A stretch of 64,000 nt of DNA from Vagococcus allomyrinae (lineage in GTDB: Bacteria; Bacillota; Bacilli; Lactobacillales; Vagococcaceae): positions 124,001 to 188,000 of the forward strand of contig NZ_JAEEGA010000006.1 in the NCBI RefSeq assembly GCF_017829975.1. The letters are read 5' to 3'. Every line of letters starts with the position of its first letter. Position 1 is the first letter of the stretch. Of this stretch, positions 7,914-17,280 are shown piece by piece. Below the pieces are notes generated by a model. It ran no database searches. It was not told where the DNA came from and worked only from the letters and a program-made list of their open reading frames with translations. A program made the position numbers and the translations under genes.

Positions 7914-9617
7914 ATGAAACACACTAAATGGAAATACCTTACTTTAGGGGCTGCGTCAGCTGGTGCAGCTGTATATTCTGTCAAAAAGGCCTCAGAAAAA
8001 CAGGTAATCAAGCGTCAGATAAAGGCTGAAGAAGAAGTTAAGACGCGCTATTATGGTGATCGCCAAGTGTACTTTATCGGGGGTGGGTTAGGGAGTCTCG
8101 CCGGAGCGGCTTATTTAATTCGTGATGCAAACTTTGATGGTAAACATATTCATATTCTTGAAGGAATGGATATTTTAGGTGGTAGTAATGATGGGTCTGG
8201 TACGATGACAGATGGCTTTTTATGTCGTGGTGGTCGGATGTTAAATGAAGAGACCTATGAAAATTTTTGGGATATTTTTGCTTCAATACCATCACTTGAG
8301 TTTCCAAATCAAAGTGTGACGGAAGAAATTTTGAATTTTGATCACTTGCATCCGACTCATGCTCAGGCTCGTTTAGTGGATGCCGATGGAAATATTTTAG
8401 CGGCTCATTCGCTGGGATTTGACAACAACGATCGTCTTAAGATGACCAAATTGCTGGCTACACCTGAAGAAAAGTTAGATGGTATGCGAATTAATGACTG
8501 GTTTGATGAGCATTTCTTTGAGACTAACTTTTGGTATATGTGGCAGACAACGTTTGCTTTTCAAAAATGGAGTAGTCTGTTTGAACTACGTCGCTACATG
8601 AATCGCATGATTTTAGAGTTTAGCCGGATTGATACCCTGGAAGGGGTGACGCGAACCCGTTACAATCAGTATGAAAGTTTGATTTTGCCGATTAAGGCCT
8701 TTTTAGAAAAGCATCAAGTAAACTTTGAAACGAATGCAACAGTGGATGATATAGCGTTTAAAGATGGTAAAGGAATTACTGCCACAAAATTATTTTTTAA
8801 AGATGGTCGCGAGCTTGAATTAGCAAAGGACGATGTGGTCATGATGACCAACGCCTGTATGACAGATAGTACAACGGAAGGGGACTGGTCAACACCAGCA
8901 CCAAAACCAGAAGAACGTCCGATTTCTGGCGAGTTGTGGTATAAAATTTCCAAGAAAAAAGATAATCTGGGAAATCCAGAGCCTTTCTTTGGTCATGAAG
9001 ACGAAACGAATTGGCAGAGTTTTACTGTTACTTGCCGTGGCGACAGACTACTCAAGAAGATCGAAGCGTTCTCTGGCAATATTCCAGGGAGTGGCGCGTT
9101 GATGACTTTGCGAGATTCAAATTGGTTGATGAGCACTGTGGTGGCGGCGCAACCCCATTTTAAAACTCAAACATTGGATACGACTATTTTCTGGGGATAC
9201 GGTTTGTATCCAGATAAAATTGGCGATTATGTTAAAAAGCCAATGAAAGAATGTACAGGTGAGGAGATTCTTTATGAGTGGGTCTGTCAAATGCATTGGC
9301 AGGAAGAATGGGATGAGCTTAAGAAGGATATCGTCAATGTGATTCCTTGCTACATGCCTTATATCGATGCCCAATTCCAACCGCGAGCTATGGTAGATCG
9401 TCCTCAAGTTGTACCTGAAGGAAGTACTAATTTTGCGATGATTAGTCAATTTGTGGAAATCCCTAAGGACATGGTCTTTACAGAAGAATATTCTGTGAGA
9501 GCAGCGCGGATAGCTGTTTATGAATTGTTCAATATCGATAAAGAAATCTGCCCAGTGACACCTTACAATCGAGACCCAAAAGTCTTGGCGAAAGCAGCTG
9601 AAACTATGTTTAGATAA
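7914..9617 (+). CDS. ohyA: Oleate hydratase (myosin-cross-reactive antigen family)
   Basis: FAD-dependent enzyme that adds water to the cis-9 double bond of unsaturated fatty acids, giving 10-hydroxystearate from oleate; it detoxifies host or environmental fatty acids. It is 567 aa, the usual length. The dinucleotide-binding motif GGGLGSLAGAAYLIRD lies at about residues 57-72, followed by the ILEGMDILGGSNDG block of the family. The N-terminal ~25 residues are hydrophobic then basic, which may hold the protein at the membrane. An upstream TetR gene and repeats at the promoter suggest inducible expression. A bidirectional terminator follows. Confidence 0.93.
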   Translation: MKHTKWKYLTLGAASAGAAVYSVKKASEKQVIKRQIKAEEEVKTRYYGDRQVYFIGGGLGSLAGAAYLIRDANFDGKHIHILEGMDILGGSNDGSGTMTDGFLCRGGRMLNEETYENFWDIFASIPSLEFPNQSVTEEILNFDHLHPTHAQARLVDADGNILAAHSLGFDNNDRLKMTKLLATPEEKLDGMRINDWFDEHFFETNFWYMWQTTFAFQKWSSLFELRRYMNRMILEFSRIDTLEGVTRTRYNQYESLILPIKAFLEKHQVNFETNATVDDIAFKDGKGITATKLFFKDGRELELAKDDVVMMTNACMTDSTTEGDWSTPAPKPEERPISGELWYKISKKKDNLGNPEPFFGHEDETNWQSFTVTCRGDRLLKKIEAFSGNIPGSGALMTLRDSNWLMSTVVAAQPHFKTQTLDTTIFWGYGLYPDKIGDYVKKPMKECTGEEILYEWVCQMHWQEEWDELKKDIVNVIPCYMPYIDAQFQPRAMVDRPQVVPEGSTNFAMISQFVEIPKDMVFTEEYSVRAARIAVYELFNIDKEICPVTPYNRDPKVLAKAAETMFR

Positions 9618-9620
9618 GTT

Positions 9621-9652
9621 AAAAGCCCTTGCGATTTTGGCAAGGGCTTTTT
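9621..9652. terminator. Bidirectional terminator between convergent genes
   Basis: AAAAGCCCTTGC pairs with GCAAGGGCTTTTT, with A and T runs on either side, serving both oleate hydratase and the minus-strand lipoprotein. Confidence 0.88.
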
Positions 9653-9657
9653 GATGG

Positions 9658-10671
9658 TCAGAAGCATTTAGAGCAGGGCTCCAGCCCCCTACTTAAGGCT
9701 TGTTCCATAGAGGCTTGTGTGTAAGTGCCATTGCCACATTTTCTTGCATGATATTTTGCGCCAGTCGGTGTGACATACACCATTTCCGTGATGCCACTAC
9801 CTTCTTGAGTGCCACCAGTTTCTGCTAAAGAGCTAATCTGGGCCTCTGCTTGAGCTTGACGTGCGACTTCTTGCTCAGCTGCTAGAATGGTTGCATTGAC
9901 ATTATCTAAACGTGTAGCAAGGTTGCCAGTTTCATCAGGGACAGCAGCAATGGCAAGTTTAGCTGCTTCATAATGATTTTTTGTTGGTTGACTTTCAGCA
10001 ACAGCCAGAGCAGTTTCGGCTTCTTTGGTTTTTTCCGCTTTTTCTGTCGCCAATTGAATGGTTTGTTTAACTTTTTCCAACCGCTTTTCAAAGTCACTTT
10101 TTTCAGATGTGAGAGATTGAACAAGGGTGAAGGCTTTGTCATAATTTTCTTGAACAGGTGTTGTCTCAGCCATTACCACGGCTGTTTCGGCTGCGGCTAT
10201 TTCTTTGGCTCTTTTTTCTTTTTCAGCCTGTTCTTTTGCTTCGGAGGCTAATCGTTTTTCTTCCTTAGCAAGGTGCTTAACAAAAGCTTGGGACGGTTTA
10301 ATTGTGACTGTTTTGCTTTGTTTTTCATTTTTATACTGAGTGGTAAGAATGATTTTTTTGGCGATATCTTCAGTCAGTTGCACATCGTAACTAAAGCGGC
10401 CCTTATCAGTTGGAATAATCGAGCCATCGATGGTCAGCTCTGCTTGATTGTTAACTTTACCTTCAATCAGAGCTAAACCGGCTTCATTTGTTTCGACTGT
10501 GTCATCAGTGATGCTGAGAGTAGCGGTGCCACAGGCAGTTAAGAAAATCACGCTTGCGCCAATCAGCAGAGTGCTAAGAATTTTTTGGGTTTTAGAACGG
10601 TTATTGCCAATAGTGTCACCAATTATCCGAATTACCCCTAGAATAAAGTGTATAACAGGAATCTTTTTCAT
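9658..10671 (-). CDS. Putative lipoprotein with coiled coil and C-terminal Cys motif
   Basis: Unknown function, 337 aa. An N-terminal hydrophobic segment ends in the lipobox FLTAC (Cys about residue 47), preceded by an unusually long ~27-residue N-terminal region. A short beta-rich domain (about 50-125) comes next. A Lys/Glu/Ala-rich helical region then holds two similar ~50-residue units, each with an AETA...YxxA pattern. The C-terminal ~40 residues (YVTPTGAKYH, then C, then a final PCSKC) match the small Ada-like Cys/His motif found at the ends of several surface and nuclease proteins. The promoter side has a -10 TATAAT at 10747-10752 on the minus strand. Confidence 0.75.
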   Translation of the reverse strand: MKKIPVIHFILGVIRIIGDTIGNNRSKTQKILSTLLIGASVIFLTACGTATLSITDDTVETNEAGLALIEGKVNNQAELTIDGSIIPTDKGRFSYDVQLTEDIAKKIILTTQYKNEKQSKTVTIKPSQAFVKHLAKEEKRLASEAKEQAEKEKRAKEIAAAETAVVMAETTPVQENYDKAFTLVQSLTSEKSDFEKRLEKVKQTIQLATEKAEKTKEAETALAVAESQPTKNHYEAAKLAIAAVPDETGNLATRLDNVNATILAAEQEVARQAQAEAQISSLAETGGTQEGSGITEMVYVTPTGAKYHARKCGNGTYTQASMEQALSRGLEPCSKCF

Positions 10672-10896
10672 TAAATCTCCTCCAATATGTTAGTTAGTGA
10701 TACATATTGGTTGATTATATACTTTATTCTTGGTAAAAGGAAGAAATTATACTATAGTTGTGTTTATCATGCTTTTTAACTCGTTAAAAAAACTATAACT
10801 AATTTATCTAATAAGGGACGTTCGTTATTTTATTGTTCAAGAAAAGAAGAGATTTTCTGCATGTTTAATAAGCTAGTTTTAAGTTCTGGAAGTCTG

Positions 10897-11259
10897 TTAA
10901 GAGGTGCTCCATTTTTTGTGGCTAGTCAAACAAATATGGCGAATATTTTCGTACTCAATTTTTTCATTGTTGACATAAATCCCCAGAGAGTCATATCCAC
11001 AAATTTTGCCAGCAATATCTGGCTTGTAGTGGCCTTCTTGGTCGACTTCTTCTTTTTGAATAGAGATAGGCAAGTCTTTGATAATCGCTGTTTCTATTAG
11101 TTGACTGATTATCTCTGGCGACTGAGGTTCTTTTTGGGGAATCGTCTGGATTTCCGTTAATTTCAGTTTTTCCATAATGGCGGTGTGTTCTGATAAATAA
11201 AAGCCAGCCCACTTTTTCATGCCGCGATCATGATAGTTATCAAAAAAATGCTCGTTCAT
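10897..11259 (-). CDS. YolD-like protein
   Basis: A 120-aa protein of the YolD-like family, regularly encoded next to UvrX-type Y-family polymerases in Firmicutes and their mobile elements; its biochemical role is not established. The conserved DRGMKKWAGFYLSEH segment at the N-terminus identifies it. It starts at ATG 11257-11259 and overlaps the polymerase stop by ATGA, so both are in one LexA-controlled operon. No clear terminator was seen downstream in 10700-10890. Confidence 0.85.
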   Translation of the reverse strand: MNEHFFDNYHDRGMKKWAGFYLSEHTAIMEKLKLTEIQTIPQKEPQSPEIISQLIETAIIKDLPISIQKEEVDQEGHYKPDIAGKICGYDSLGIYVNNEKIEYENIRHICLTSHKKWSTS

Positions 11260-12557
11260 TGTAGCCCCTCCAATCCGCCGGCATGGCCGCCGACTAAACT
11301 GCTGCGGGCGACAGCGGTCCCACCGGGTAATAATGAGTTAGCGTGAAGTAACGCAGTGTAACCGTATCTTTGACGGATAGTGTCGACTAAGGAATCTAAT
11401 CGCTGATTACCAAGTTGCTCTTCAGGCTCATGAAAAAGGTCCAGCTGAATATCAGTATGATAGACTAATTTTGAATAGGAAAGCCCTAAATGGCGAAGTG
11501 TTTGACCACGCCAGTGCTTATGAAATAAAATCAGGCAATAATTTGCCAATTCGAGACTTTGATTTGTCATGGGGATCTTCATTTGTCGTGAAAAATGTCG
11601 TTGCCCATCTGGGTCTTCCTGAGCAAAACCAACAAAAAGATGAATGCATTCTGTTTGGCAATGGTGCTTTCTTAAACGAGCTGCGACTTGGTCTGCCATT
11701 TCACGAATGACAACTTCAATGTCTTCTCGGTTAGTGTAATCTTCCATTAGCACTTGGGAGTTATTATAAGATTTTTCAATCGGGTTGTATCGCTCTGATA
11801 AGCGACTGCGATCGACTCCCCAGGCATGTGCCCATAATTGTTCGCCTAGCATCCCGAGTCGCTCTTTCATTCGGGACTGCTCCGTTTTGGCTAGTTCATA
11901 AACTGAGGTAATCCCCATTTTATGTAGAGTTTTAGCTGTCCGCTGTCCGATTCCCCACATATCGGTCATCGGGGAAATTTTCCAAAGGGTTTCCGGCACG
12001 TCTTCGTAGCGCCATGTGGCGATAAAGTCTAGATTGTGCTTGGCTTCGATGTCTAAAGCAACTTTAGCCAACAAGGGATTGTCGCCAATACCGATGGTGC
12101 AATAAAGTTGTGTTTCTGATAAAATCGTTTCTTTTATTAGCTTTGCGACATCGTACACAGTTTTACCAAAAAGATGGTAACTTTCAGTAATATCAATAAA
12201 AAATTCATCAACTGAATAACAATAAAAATCTTCATCGGCAGCAAAGCGGCGAATGATTTCTGCTATTTCCATGTTCTTTTTTATGTAGAGTGCCATCCGT
12301 GGTGGGACAATCAGTAAATCAGAGTGATTAGGGACATCAAATTTTCGTGTGACATTGGATATCCCTAAACGTTCCTTGGCAGCTGGAGAGGAGGCTAAAA
12401 CAAGCCCTCCTGTATTTTCAGCATTACTCATGACGACTAACATGGTGTCAAGTGGTGGTAAGTGACGCTCGACACATTCAATCGAGGCGTAAAAGCTTTT
12501 CATGTCAATACATAGGATATCTCGTCGAGGTTCTTTATCGTAGCGTTGATCATTCAT
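11256..12557 (-). CDS. Y-family DNA polymerase, UvrX/UmuC-like
   Basis: Error-prone translesion polymerase of 433 aa. The catalytic palm motifs are visible: DMKSFYASIEC at about residues 18-28 with the first Asp, and YSVDEFFIDIT at about 113-123 with the Asp-Glu pair. A helix-hairpin-helix follows (MWGIGQRTAKTLHKMGI), then a little-finger domain. The start ATG at 12555-12557 follows GGAGG by seven bases. A LexA box lies in its promoter. It is encoded with YolD, as on many plasmids and phages, but no other mobile genes are nearby. Confidence 0.93.
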   Translation of the reverse strand: MNDQRYDKEPRRDILCIDMKSFYASIECVERHLPPLDTMLVVMSNAENTGGLVLASSPAAKERLGISNVTRKFDVPNHSDLLIVPPRMALYIKKNMEIAEIIRRFAADEDFYCYSVDEFFIDITESYHLFGKTVYDVAKLIKETILSETQLYCTIGIGDNPLLAKVALDIEAKHNLDFIATWRYEDVPETLWKISPMTDMWGIGQRTAKTLHKMGITSVYELAKTEQSRMKERLGMLGEQLWAHAWGVDRSRLSERYNPIEKSYNNSQVLMEDYTNREDIEVVIREMADQVAARLRKHHCQTECIHLFVGFAQEDPDGQRHFSRQMKIPMTNQSLELANYCLILFHKHWRGQTLRHLGLSYSKLVYHTDIQLDLFHEPEEQLGNQRLDSLVDTIRQRYGYTALLHANSLLPGGTAVARSSLVGGHAGGLEGLQ

Positions 12558-12590
12558 TTGTTTACCTCCAATTTATACTCATCTGTCTCT

Positions 12591-12620
12591 ATTATACGAA
12601 CGTATGTTCCAGAAGTAAAG
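12591..12620 (-). promoter_or_regulatory. SOS promoter with LexA (DinR) box
   Basis: GAAC-GTAT-GTTC (12598-12609) is a perfect core Firmicutes LexA operator. On the minus strand the promoter reads TTTACT, a 17-bp spacer containing the box, then TATAAT (12591-12596), so bound LexA would block RNA polymerase. Confidence 0.88.
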
Positions 12621-12654
12621 TGATAATCTCTTTATTTTTTTTGCGAGGAGACTT

Positions 12655-12829
12655 TAAAATATGGTAAACTCAGTTAAAGAAGCGTGAAAGGGTGACTGTG
12701 GTGAGACAAGAACGAAGTAAATTCTCGGAACAGCGATGGTAAATGGGCAAAGCTGACCCGAGTAAGAACATTTTGTCCAGTCGTTGTTCCATTCTATTTT
12801 ATTGAATAAAATTGAAGGGAATGAAACAG
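12655..12829 (+). promoter_or_regulatory. Structured leader of the methyltransferase gene
   Basis: A leader of about 150 nt with a 10-bp stem: GGAACAGCGA (near 12728-12737) pairs with TCGTTGTTCC (near 12781-12790, one G-U), enclosing a GGG/CCC hairpin. A -10-like TAAACT lies near 12665. There is no T-box or known riboswitch motif that I recognise. Confidence 0.35.
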
Positions 12830-13591
12830 ATGCTGTCAAAAGAACACGCGATAAACAGGTGGCAACTAGAAGAAAAGCAGGGCTTTACAGGATGGGACTT
12901 TTCTCATTTAAATGGACGTTGGGAAGTGAGTGAAACGCCTTGGAACGTGGCTGAAATAGTGAAAGGCTCTCTCCGGCCGACAGATGAGTTGTTGGATATG
13001 GGGACAGGTGGTGGAGAATTTTTATTGAGTTTGGCACATCCCTTTAATCAAACGGCCGTGACGGAAGGCTGGTTGCCGAATTATGAGTTACTTCGGAGAC
13101 GTCTTGTTCCTTTAGGGGTTCAAGTACAACTGGTTGGGGAAGATGATCAGTTACATTTTCCAGATGCTAAATTTGATCTGGTGTTTAATCGTCACGAGTC
13201 ATTTGATGAAAGAGAGGTTTGGCGGGTATTAAAGCCAGGGGGGCTGTTTATTACTCAACAAGTCGGAGCGGGTAATAATCGACGCTTACGTCAATTGATC
13301 AATTCGAATAAGACCATGATGTTTTCTGAGGTTAATTTAACTCATATGAGTGAAGCTCTTTGTCAACAAGGTTTTGAGTTACTGATGTCTGAGAAAGTGA
13401 CCTTACCTTTTGCTTTTTTGGATGTAGGGGCTTTTGTTTATTATGCTAAAGTGATACCATGGGAGTTTCCTAATTTTACAGTTGAAACTCATGTTGAGAT
13501 TTTGTGGCAATTGGAACGAGAAGTTAGAGAAACCGGTAAAATAGCCAGTTCAGAGGAGCGTTTTTTGCTGGTGGCTAAAAAGAAAAAATAA
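12830..13591 (+). CDS. Class I SAM-dependent methyltransferase
   Basis: Methyltransferase of 253 aa, substrate unknown. The SAM-binding motif I is LLDMGTGGGEFLL (about residues 54-66); FDLVFNRHESF (about 115-125) is the post-motif II strand, and VLKPGGLFITQQVG is motif III/IV of small-molecule and quinone-type methyltransferases. ATG 12830 is nine bases after GAAGGGA; an ATG at 12821 abuts that site. It is transcribed alone, converging on DUF1827 across a shared terminator, and has a structured leader. Confidence 0.85.
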   Translation: MLSKEHAINRWQLEEKQGFTGWDFSHLNGRWEVSETPWNVAEIVKGSLRPTDELLDMGTGGGEFLLSLAHPFNQTAVTEGWLPNYELLRRRLVPLGVQVQLVGEDDQLHFPDAKFDLVFNRHESFDEREVWRVLKPGGLFITQQVGAGNNRRLRQLINSNKTMMFSEVNLTHMSEALCQQGFELLMSEKVTLPFAFLDVGAFVYYAKVIPWEFPNFTVETHVEILWQLEREVRETGKIASSEERFLLVAKKKK

Positions 13592-13597
13592 GTCAAT

Positions 13598-13630
13598 AAA
13601 AGACGAGAAATAGTTGATTTCTCGTCTTTT
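13598..13630. terminator. Bidirectional terminator
   Basis: A 13-bp stem (13598-13610 with 13618-13630; AAAAGACGAGAAA and its complement) lies between convergent genes. Confidence 0.9.
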
Positions 13631-13653
13631 GTTGACTCATCAAAATTGATGAT

Positions 13654-13965
13654 TTATGCTTCTGCCACTTTTTCAGCTTTTGAAGGTATTGGGATGGATA
13701 TCTCAACAATGCCATCTAGCTTGATAATACTTAAAGAATCTTTGTCATTAGGATCCTTGACTAAACGTCTCAGAACGGTTTCTACTTCATCTTTTTTTAT
13801 GTTGCGTTGTTTATTTGTAATCAGAATTTCTTTATGAGTAGGGGCTTCTGTATAGATGACGGAGGATTTCCCAAGGGTAAATACTTTAATAAAATTCGCA
13901 TCGGTATTTTCTAATTGTTTATTAACTAAATCGGGATAGCTGTTGGTTACGTCAATCAGTTTCAT
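13654..13965 (-). CDS. DUF1827 family protein
   Basis: A 103-aa soluble protein that I recognise as DUF1827, found in enterococci and relatives; function unknown. It begins MKLIDVTNSYPDLV and is predicted alpha/beta with many charged residues. ATG 13963-13965 is preceded by GAGGTGAGAG; an in-frame GTG nine bases upstream lies within that site. It is transcribed in the same direction as clpE but separated from it by about 280 bp and a clpE terminator, so it should have its own promoter. Confidence 0.78.
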   Translation of the reverse strand: MKLIDVTNSYPDLVNKQLENTDANFIKVFTLGKSSVIYTEAPTHKEILITNKQRNIKKDEVETVLRRLVKDPNDKDSLSIIKLDGIVEISIPIPSKAEKVAEA

Positions 13966-14239
13966 GTCTCTCACCTCACATATTCAATTTACAATCGGAA
14001 CACTTAAGGTTAAGCTTTCTGATTCTATTAAGATTGTCTTAAAGATAGTATAACGCTTTTGTGACAATAATTCAAAGATATCTGCCTCTTTTTTTTACGA
14101 AAAAAGCGCTTTTTTTATTGTTAAAATGGAATTTAAGAGAATTAATCGTAATATCGAAATAACTTGTGAGGCTAGCGGCTTGCCATGAGTTGATTATCTA
14201 ACGATTTCCTGGAGAACTTCACAAATTAAGACGTTATCA

Positions 14240-14286
14240 AAAAAAGTGGCAACTACAAGCCCCTAGGTGTTTGCAGTTGCCACTTT
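14240..14286 (-). terminator. clpE terminator
   Basis: A 12-bp stem AAAGTGGCAACT/AGTTGCCACTTT (14243-14254 with 14275-14286) with a T run on the minus strand. Confidence 0.88.
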
Positions 14287-14301
14287 ATTGAGTGGTGACG
14301 A

Positions 14302-16515
14302 TTAGCCAGTGACGTCTTCCGTAATGATGATGGTTTCTTCTTGAAGAACGGCGATATTTCCCTCATCGTCAATGACGGCTTGTAGCTCTTTAACCGTTGG
14401 ATTGTCTAGATAGAACTCGGCGATATTGTCTTCCAGTTGTTCTTGAATGACCCGACGAAGTGGGCGGGCACCCATAGCAGGATCATAGCCTAAATCAACT
14501 AGTTTCTCTTTAACCGCTTGGGTTACATTGATGTGGAGATGTTGGTCGGCTAACATTCTGTTAACTTCATTTAACATTAAATCAACAATGGTTAAGAGAC
14601 TTTCTTTTGTAAGGGACTGGAATTCAATAATTCCGTCAAAACGGTTAAGGAATTCTGGTTTGAAATATTGATCTAAACGATCTAGTATGGCCGTGGATTT
14701 GTCTTCACGACTTGCACCAAAGCCGACGTTTGCTTCAACATTACTGGTGCCAGCATTGCTGGTCATGATGATCAAAGTGTCTTTAAAGCTGACTGTCCGA
14801 CCTTGAGAATCAGTTAGCCGGCCATCTTCGAGAATTTGTAGGAACATGTGTAGCACATCGGGATGAGCTTTTTCGACTTCATCTAAGAGAATTAAACTAT
14901 AAGGGTTCCGGCGAACTTGCTCGGTAAGCTGTCCAGCTTCATCGTAACCGACATAACCTGGAGGGGCACCGATTAGTTTTGCCACGCTGTGTTTTTCCAT
15001 AAATTCACTCATATCAAATCGAATCATGGTCTCAGCAGAACCAAACATTTCCAGCGCTAATTGTTTAGCCAATTCTGTTTTACCGACTCCAGTTGGTCCG
15101 ACGAATAGGAAGGAACCGATTGGTCGATTCTTTTTGTTGAGACCAACACGATTGCGGCGAATCGCTTTGGCAACTTTGTCAACGGCTTCGTTCTGGCCGA
15201 TAACATGTTGACGCAAATCTTCAGCTAAGCTCTTCAACTGAGTTTGTTCTTTTTCTTTTAATTCACCGACTGGAATGCCCGTTTGCATTTCAACCACTTT
15301 TTCCATATCTTTTTCTGTAACGATTGGCATGTCTTCGTCACTGACTTGTTTTTCTTTCAGAGCCGTTAACTTAGCAACTTGATCACGATAGTAAGCAGCT
15401 TTTTCGTAGTCTTCTTCGACTGAAGCCACTTGTTTTTGTTTTTCTGCTTCTTGGAGTCGTTCTTCAATAACTTTTGGATCCATGGTCTGGATTGTTAAAT
15501 TCTTTTTAGAACCAGTTTCATCCAATAAGTCGATGGCCTTGTCTGGCAAGAAGCGATCTTGGATGTAGCGGCTTGATAACGTGACGGCGCTATTAATGGC
15601 TTCGTCGGTATATTTGACATGGTGATAATCTTCGTAACGTTTCTGAATGCCTTGTAAAATTTTAATGGTTTCTTCTTGCGTCGGTTCGCTGACTTGAACG
15701 GGTTGTAAACGGCGTTCCAAAGCAGCGTCTTTTTCGATAATGCGGTATTCGTTGAGTGTTGTTGCGCCAACCATCTGCAGCTCACCACGGGCAAGGGCGG
15801 GTTTTAAGATATTACCAGCATCCATGTTGCCATCTCCGGCACTACCTGCACCAACTAATTCATGTACTTCATCGATAAAGAGAATGATTCGTTTATCATT
15901 TTGAACCTCGGCCATCAATTGTTGCATCCGTTCTTCAAATTGGCCACGTATTCCCGTTCCTTGAACTAAGGAAACCACATCGAGTTGAATCACTTCTTTG
16001 TCAGCTAGTTTTTGCGGAATATCACCACTGGCAATCATCAAAGCTAAGCCCTCGGCAACAGCGGTTTTACCTACACCAGGCTCACCGATTAATACCGGAT
16101 TGTTTTTTGTCCGGCGGTTAAGAATTTCAATGACGCGAGTAATTTCTTTATCGCGACCAATAACAGGGTCTATTTTCCCGGCTCTCGCTTGTTCTGTCAG
16201 GTTTAAACCATATTCATCTAAGAGCGTTCGTTTGCCACCTTGAGGTCCTCTTGGCGGCATGCCAGCACCGCCTTGTTGAGGCGTTAATCGGCTTGTTTCT
16301 TGTGCTCCCATTTGTTGAGAGAGGGCGCGGAACCAGTCATCGATTGAACTAAATCCGTAGGGATCCTGGTTGGCTGCCATTTTATGTTGACCTTGTTGTT
16401 GTGCTTTTAGTTCTTGGTAACAACTTTGGCAGTAATCTAATTGTTTGCGTTCGCCACCAACATTTGCATAGAGATGAATGGAGGCTTCATTTTTTTGACA
16501 TTTTTGGCATAACAT
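14302..16515 (-). CDS. clpE: ATP-dependent Clp protease ATP-binding subunit ClpE
   Basis: HSP100 unfoldase that feeds proteins to ClpP and helps switch off the heat response by acting on CtsR. It is 737 aa. Family features appear in order: an N-terminal zinc finger (CQKC at 3-6 and CQSC at about 28-31), AAA+ module 1 with GEPGVGKT, a UVR-like coiled region ([13 protein letters not shown]), AAA+ module 2 with GPTGVGKT, and a C-terminal D2 small domain. The zinc finger separates ClpE from ClpC. CtsR boxes lie in its promoter region. Confidence 0.96.
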   Translation of the reverse strand: MLCQKCQKNEASIHLYANVGGERKQLDYCQSCYQELKAQQQGQHKMAANQDPYGFSSIDDWFRALSQQMGAQETSRLTPQQGGAGMPPRGPQGGKRTLLDEYGLNLTEQARAGKIDPVIGRDKEITRVIEILNRRTKNNPVLIGEPGVGKTAVAEGLALMIASGDIPQKLADKEVIQLDVVSLVQGTGIRGQFEERMQQLMAEVQNDKRIILFIDEVHELVGAGSAGDGNMDAGNILKPALARGELQMVGATTLNEYRIIEKDAALERRLQPVQVSEPTQEETIKILQGIQKRYEDYHHVKYTDEAINSAVTLSSRYIQDRFLPDKAIDLLDETGSKKNLTIQTMDPKVIEERLQEAEKQKQVASVEEDYEKAAYYRDQVAKLTALKEKQVSDEDMPIVTEKDMEKVVEMQTGIPVGELKEKEQTQLKSLAEDLRQHVIGQNEAVDKVAKAIRRNRVGLNKKNRPIGSFLFVGPTGVGKTELAKQLALEMFGSAETMIRFDMSEFMEKHSVAKLIGAPPGYVGYDEAGQLTEQVRRNPYSLILLDEVEKAHPDVLHMFLQILEDGRLTDSQGRTVSFKDTLIIMTSNAGTSNVEANVGFGASREDKSTAILDRLDQYFKPEFLNRFDGIIEFQSLTKESLLTIVDLMLNEVNRMLADQHLHINVTQAVKEKLVDLGYDPAMGARPLRRVIQEQLEDNIAEFYLDNPTVKELQAVIDDEGNIAVLQEETIIITEDVTG

Positions 16516-16542
16516 ATCTTGCTCACATCCTTTGAGTAGTTG

Positions 16543-16660
16543 TCTGACTAAAGTTGACTTTAAATTAATTAGCCCCTAACTAGTCAGTAATAGTTAGTGA
16601 AAATAAGGTTGACCTATTTTGACCTTTGTTTTATTATAACATTTTTTAGAGGACAATCAA
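16543..16660 (-). promoter_or_regulatory. clpE promoter with CtsR operators
   Basis: On the minus strand the promoter is TTGATT (16655-16660), 16-bp spacer, TATAAT (16633-16638). Just downstream, 16608-16624 reads GGTCAAA-ATA-GGTCAAC, a near-perfect CtsR heptad repeat. A weaker second copy, AGTCAAC-TTT-AGTCAGA, covers 16543-16559. CtsR binding over the start site would repress clpE until heat stress. Confidence 0.88.
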
Positions 16661-16911
16661 GAAATGTGATTGGATATCTGTCAAAAAAATGGTTGAACTC
16701 ACTTTTTCAGAAAATGCGAGGAGGTAAAGGGAAGCTGAAATCATTATTCTGGGGAATAATGCTAAATTTTGATTATAAAATAACCATATATGTGCTAAAC
16801 TAAGAGGTGTAACGGGGGAGATATTGCTTTTGTCTAAACGAACAATTGGCAATAGGGATTTAGGCGCAAAGTTAAGCGATGTAACAGTTTTTTTATCAGG
16901 AGGTGAAAAAT
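16661..16911. other. Divergent intergenic region upstream of the ptsHI group
   Basis: It holds a hairpin CATTATTC/GAATAATG near 16741-16759 and a strong AGGAGGTGA ribosome binding site at its right end. The promoter for the plus strand is not clear to me. Confidence 0.35.
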
Positions 16912-17100
16912 ATGATTGTAAATCCTTATGAAGAACAGTTGAAGCAGCTGGTTCTTGGTGACCTTCAGGAGGTAATTGTGGAGCAGGCAGATTTTCTTGT
17001 TTTTCGTGAGGCGTGGTTGGCTCATCCACAGAGAAAAGAGATTGTTGGAGAAGCGGGATTAAACGGTCGAATTGTTTACAGATTTCTGAAAGAAATGTAA
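16912..17100 (+). CDS. Conserved small protein, 62 aa
   Basis: A short acidic/amphipathic protein beginning MIVNPYEEQLKQ, with no membrane segment. The start ATG 16912 follows a full anti-16S match AGGAGGTGA (16898-16906), which argues strongly for real translation. A similar small gene sits at this place before ptsH in enterococci, as I recall. Function is unknown; position suggests a link with PTS or with ClpE, but nothing in the sequence shows this. Confidence 0.7.
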   Translation: MIVNPYEEQLKQLVLGDLQEVIVEQADFLVFREAWLAHPQRKEIVGEAGLNGRIVYRFLKEM

Positions 17101-17146
17101 AAATATGAAAATATTACGTGAAACTTAGTCAAAGAATATAAAAATG

Positions 17147-17176
17147 TTGTAACTATGCCAAAAAAATGGTAATCTT
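17147..17176 (+). promoter_or_regulatory. Candidate ptsH promoter
   Basis: TTGTAA (17147-17152), 18-bp spacer, TAATCT (17171-17176), about 100 nt before ptsH. Confidence 0.45.
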
Positions 17177-17280
17177 TACAATTGAAAGGGTAAATAATTA
17201 AAGTTCTAATTTTAGTCCATGAAAGACTTTAAGTAAAACCCTCGATTAAACAAAAACATACTCAAAGGAGAACGATTCTT

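Noticed and set aside
9973-10251. Phe-rich 92-aa plus-strand frame opposite the lipoprotein gene
   Set aside because: It is the antisense of Lys/Glu codons in the lipoprotein coiled coil and has no ribosome binding site.
10752-10759. CTATAGTT at the lipoprotein promoter as another copy of the sulfatase operator word
   Set aside because: A single 8-base AT-rich word overlapping a -10 region is likely chance.
12654-12839. 61-aa minus-strand frame before the methyltransferase gene
   Set aside because: It has no ribosome site; the region fits a structured leader on the plus strand better.
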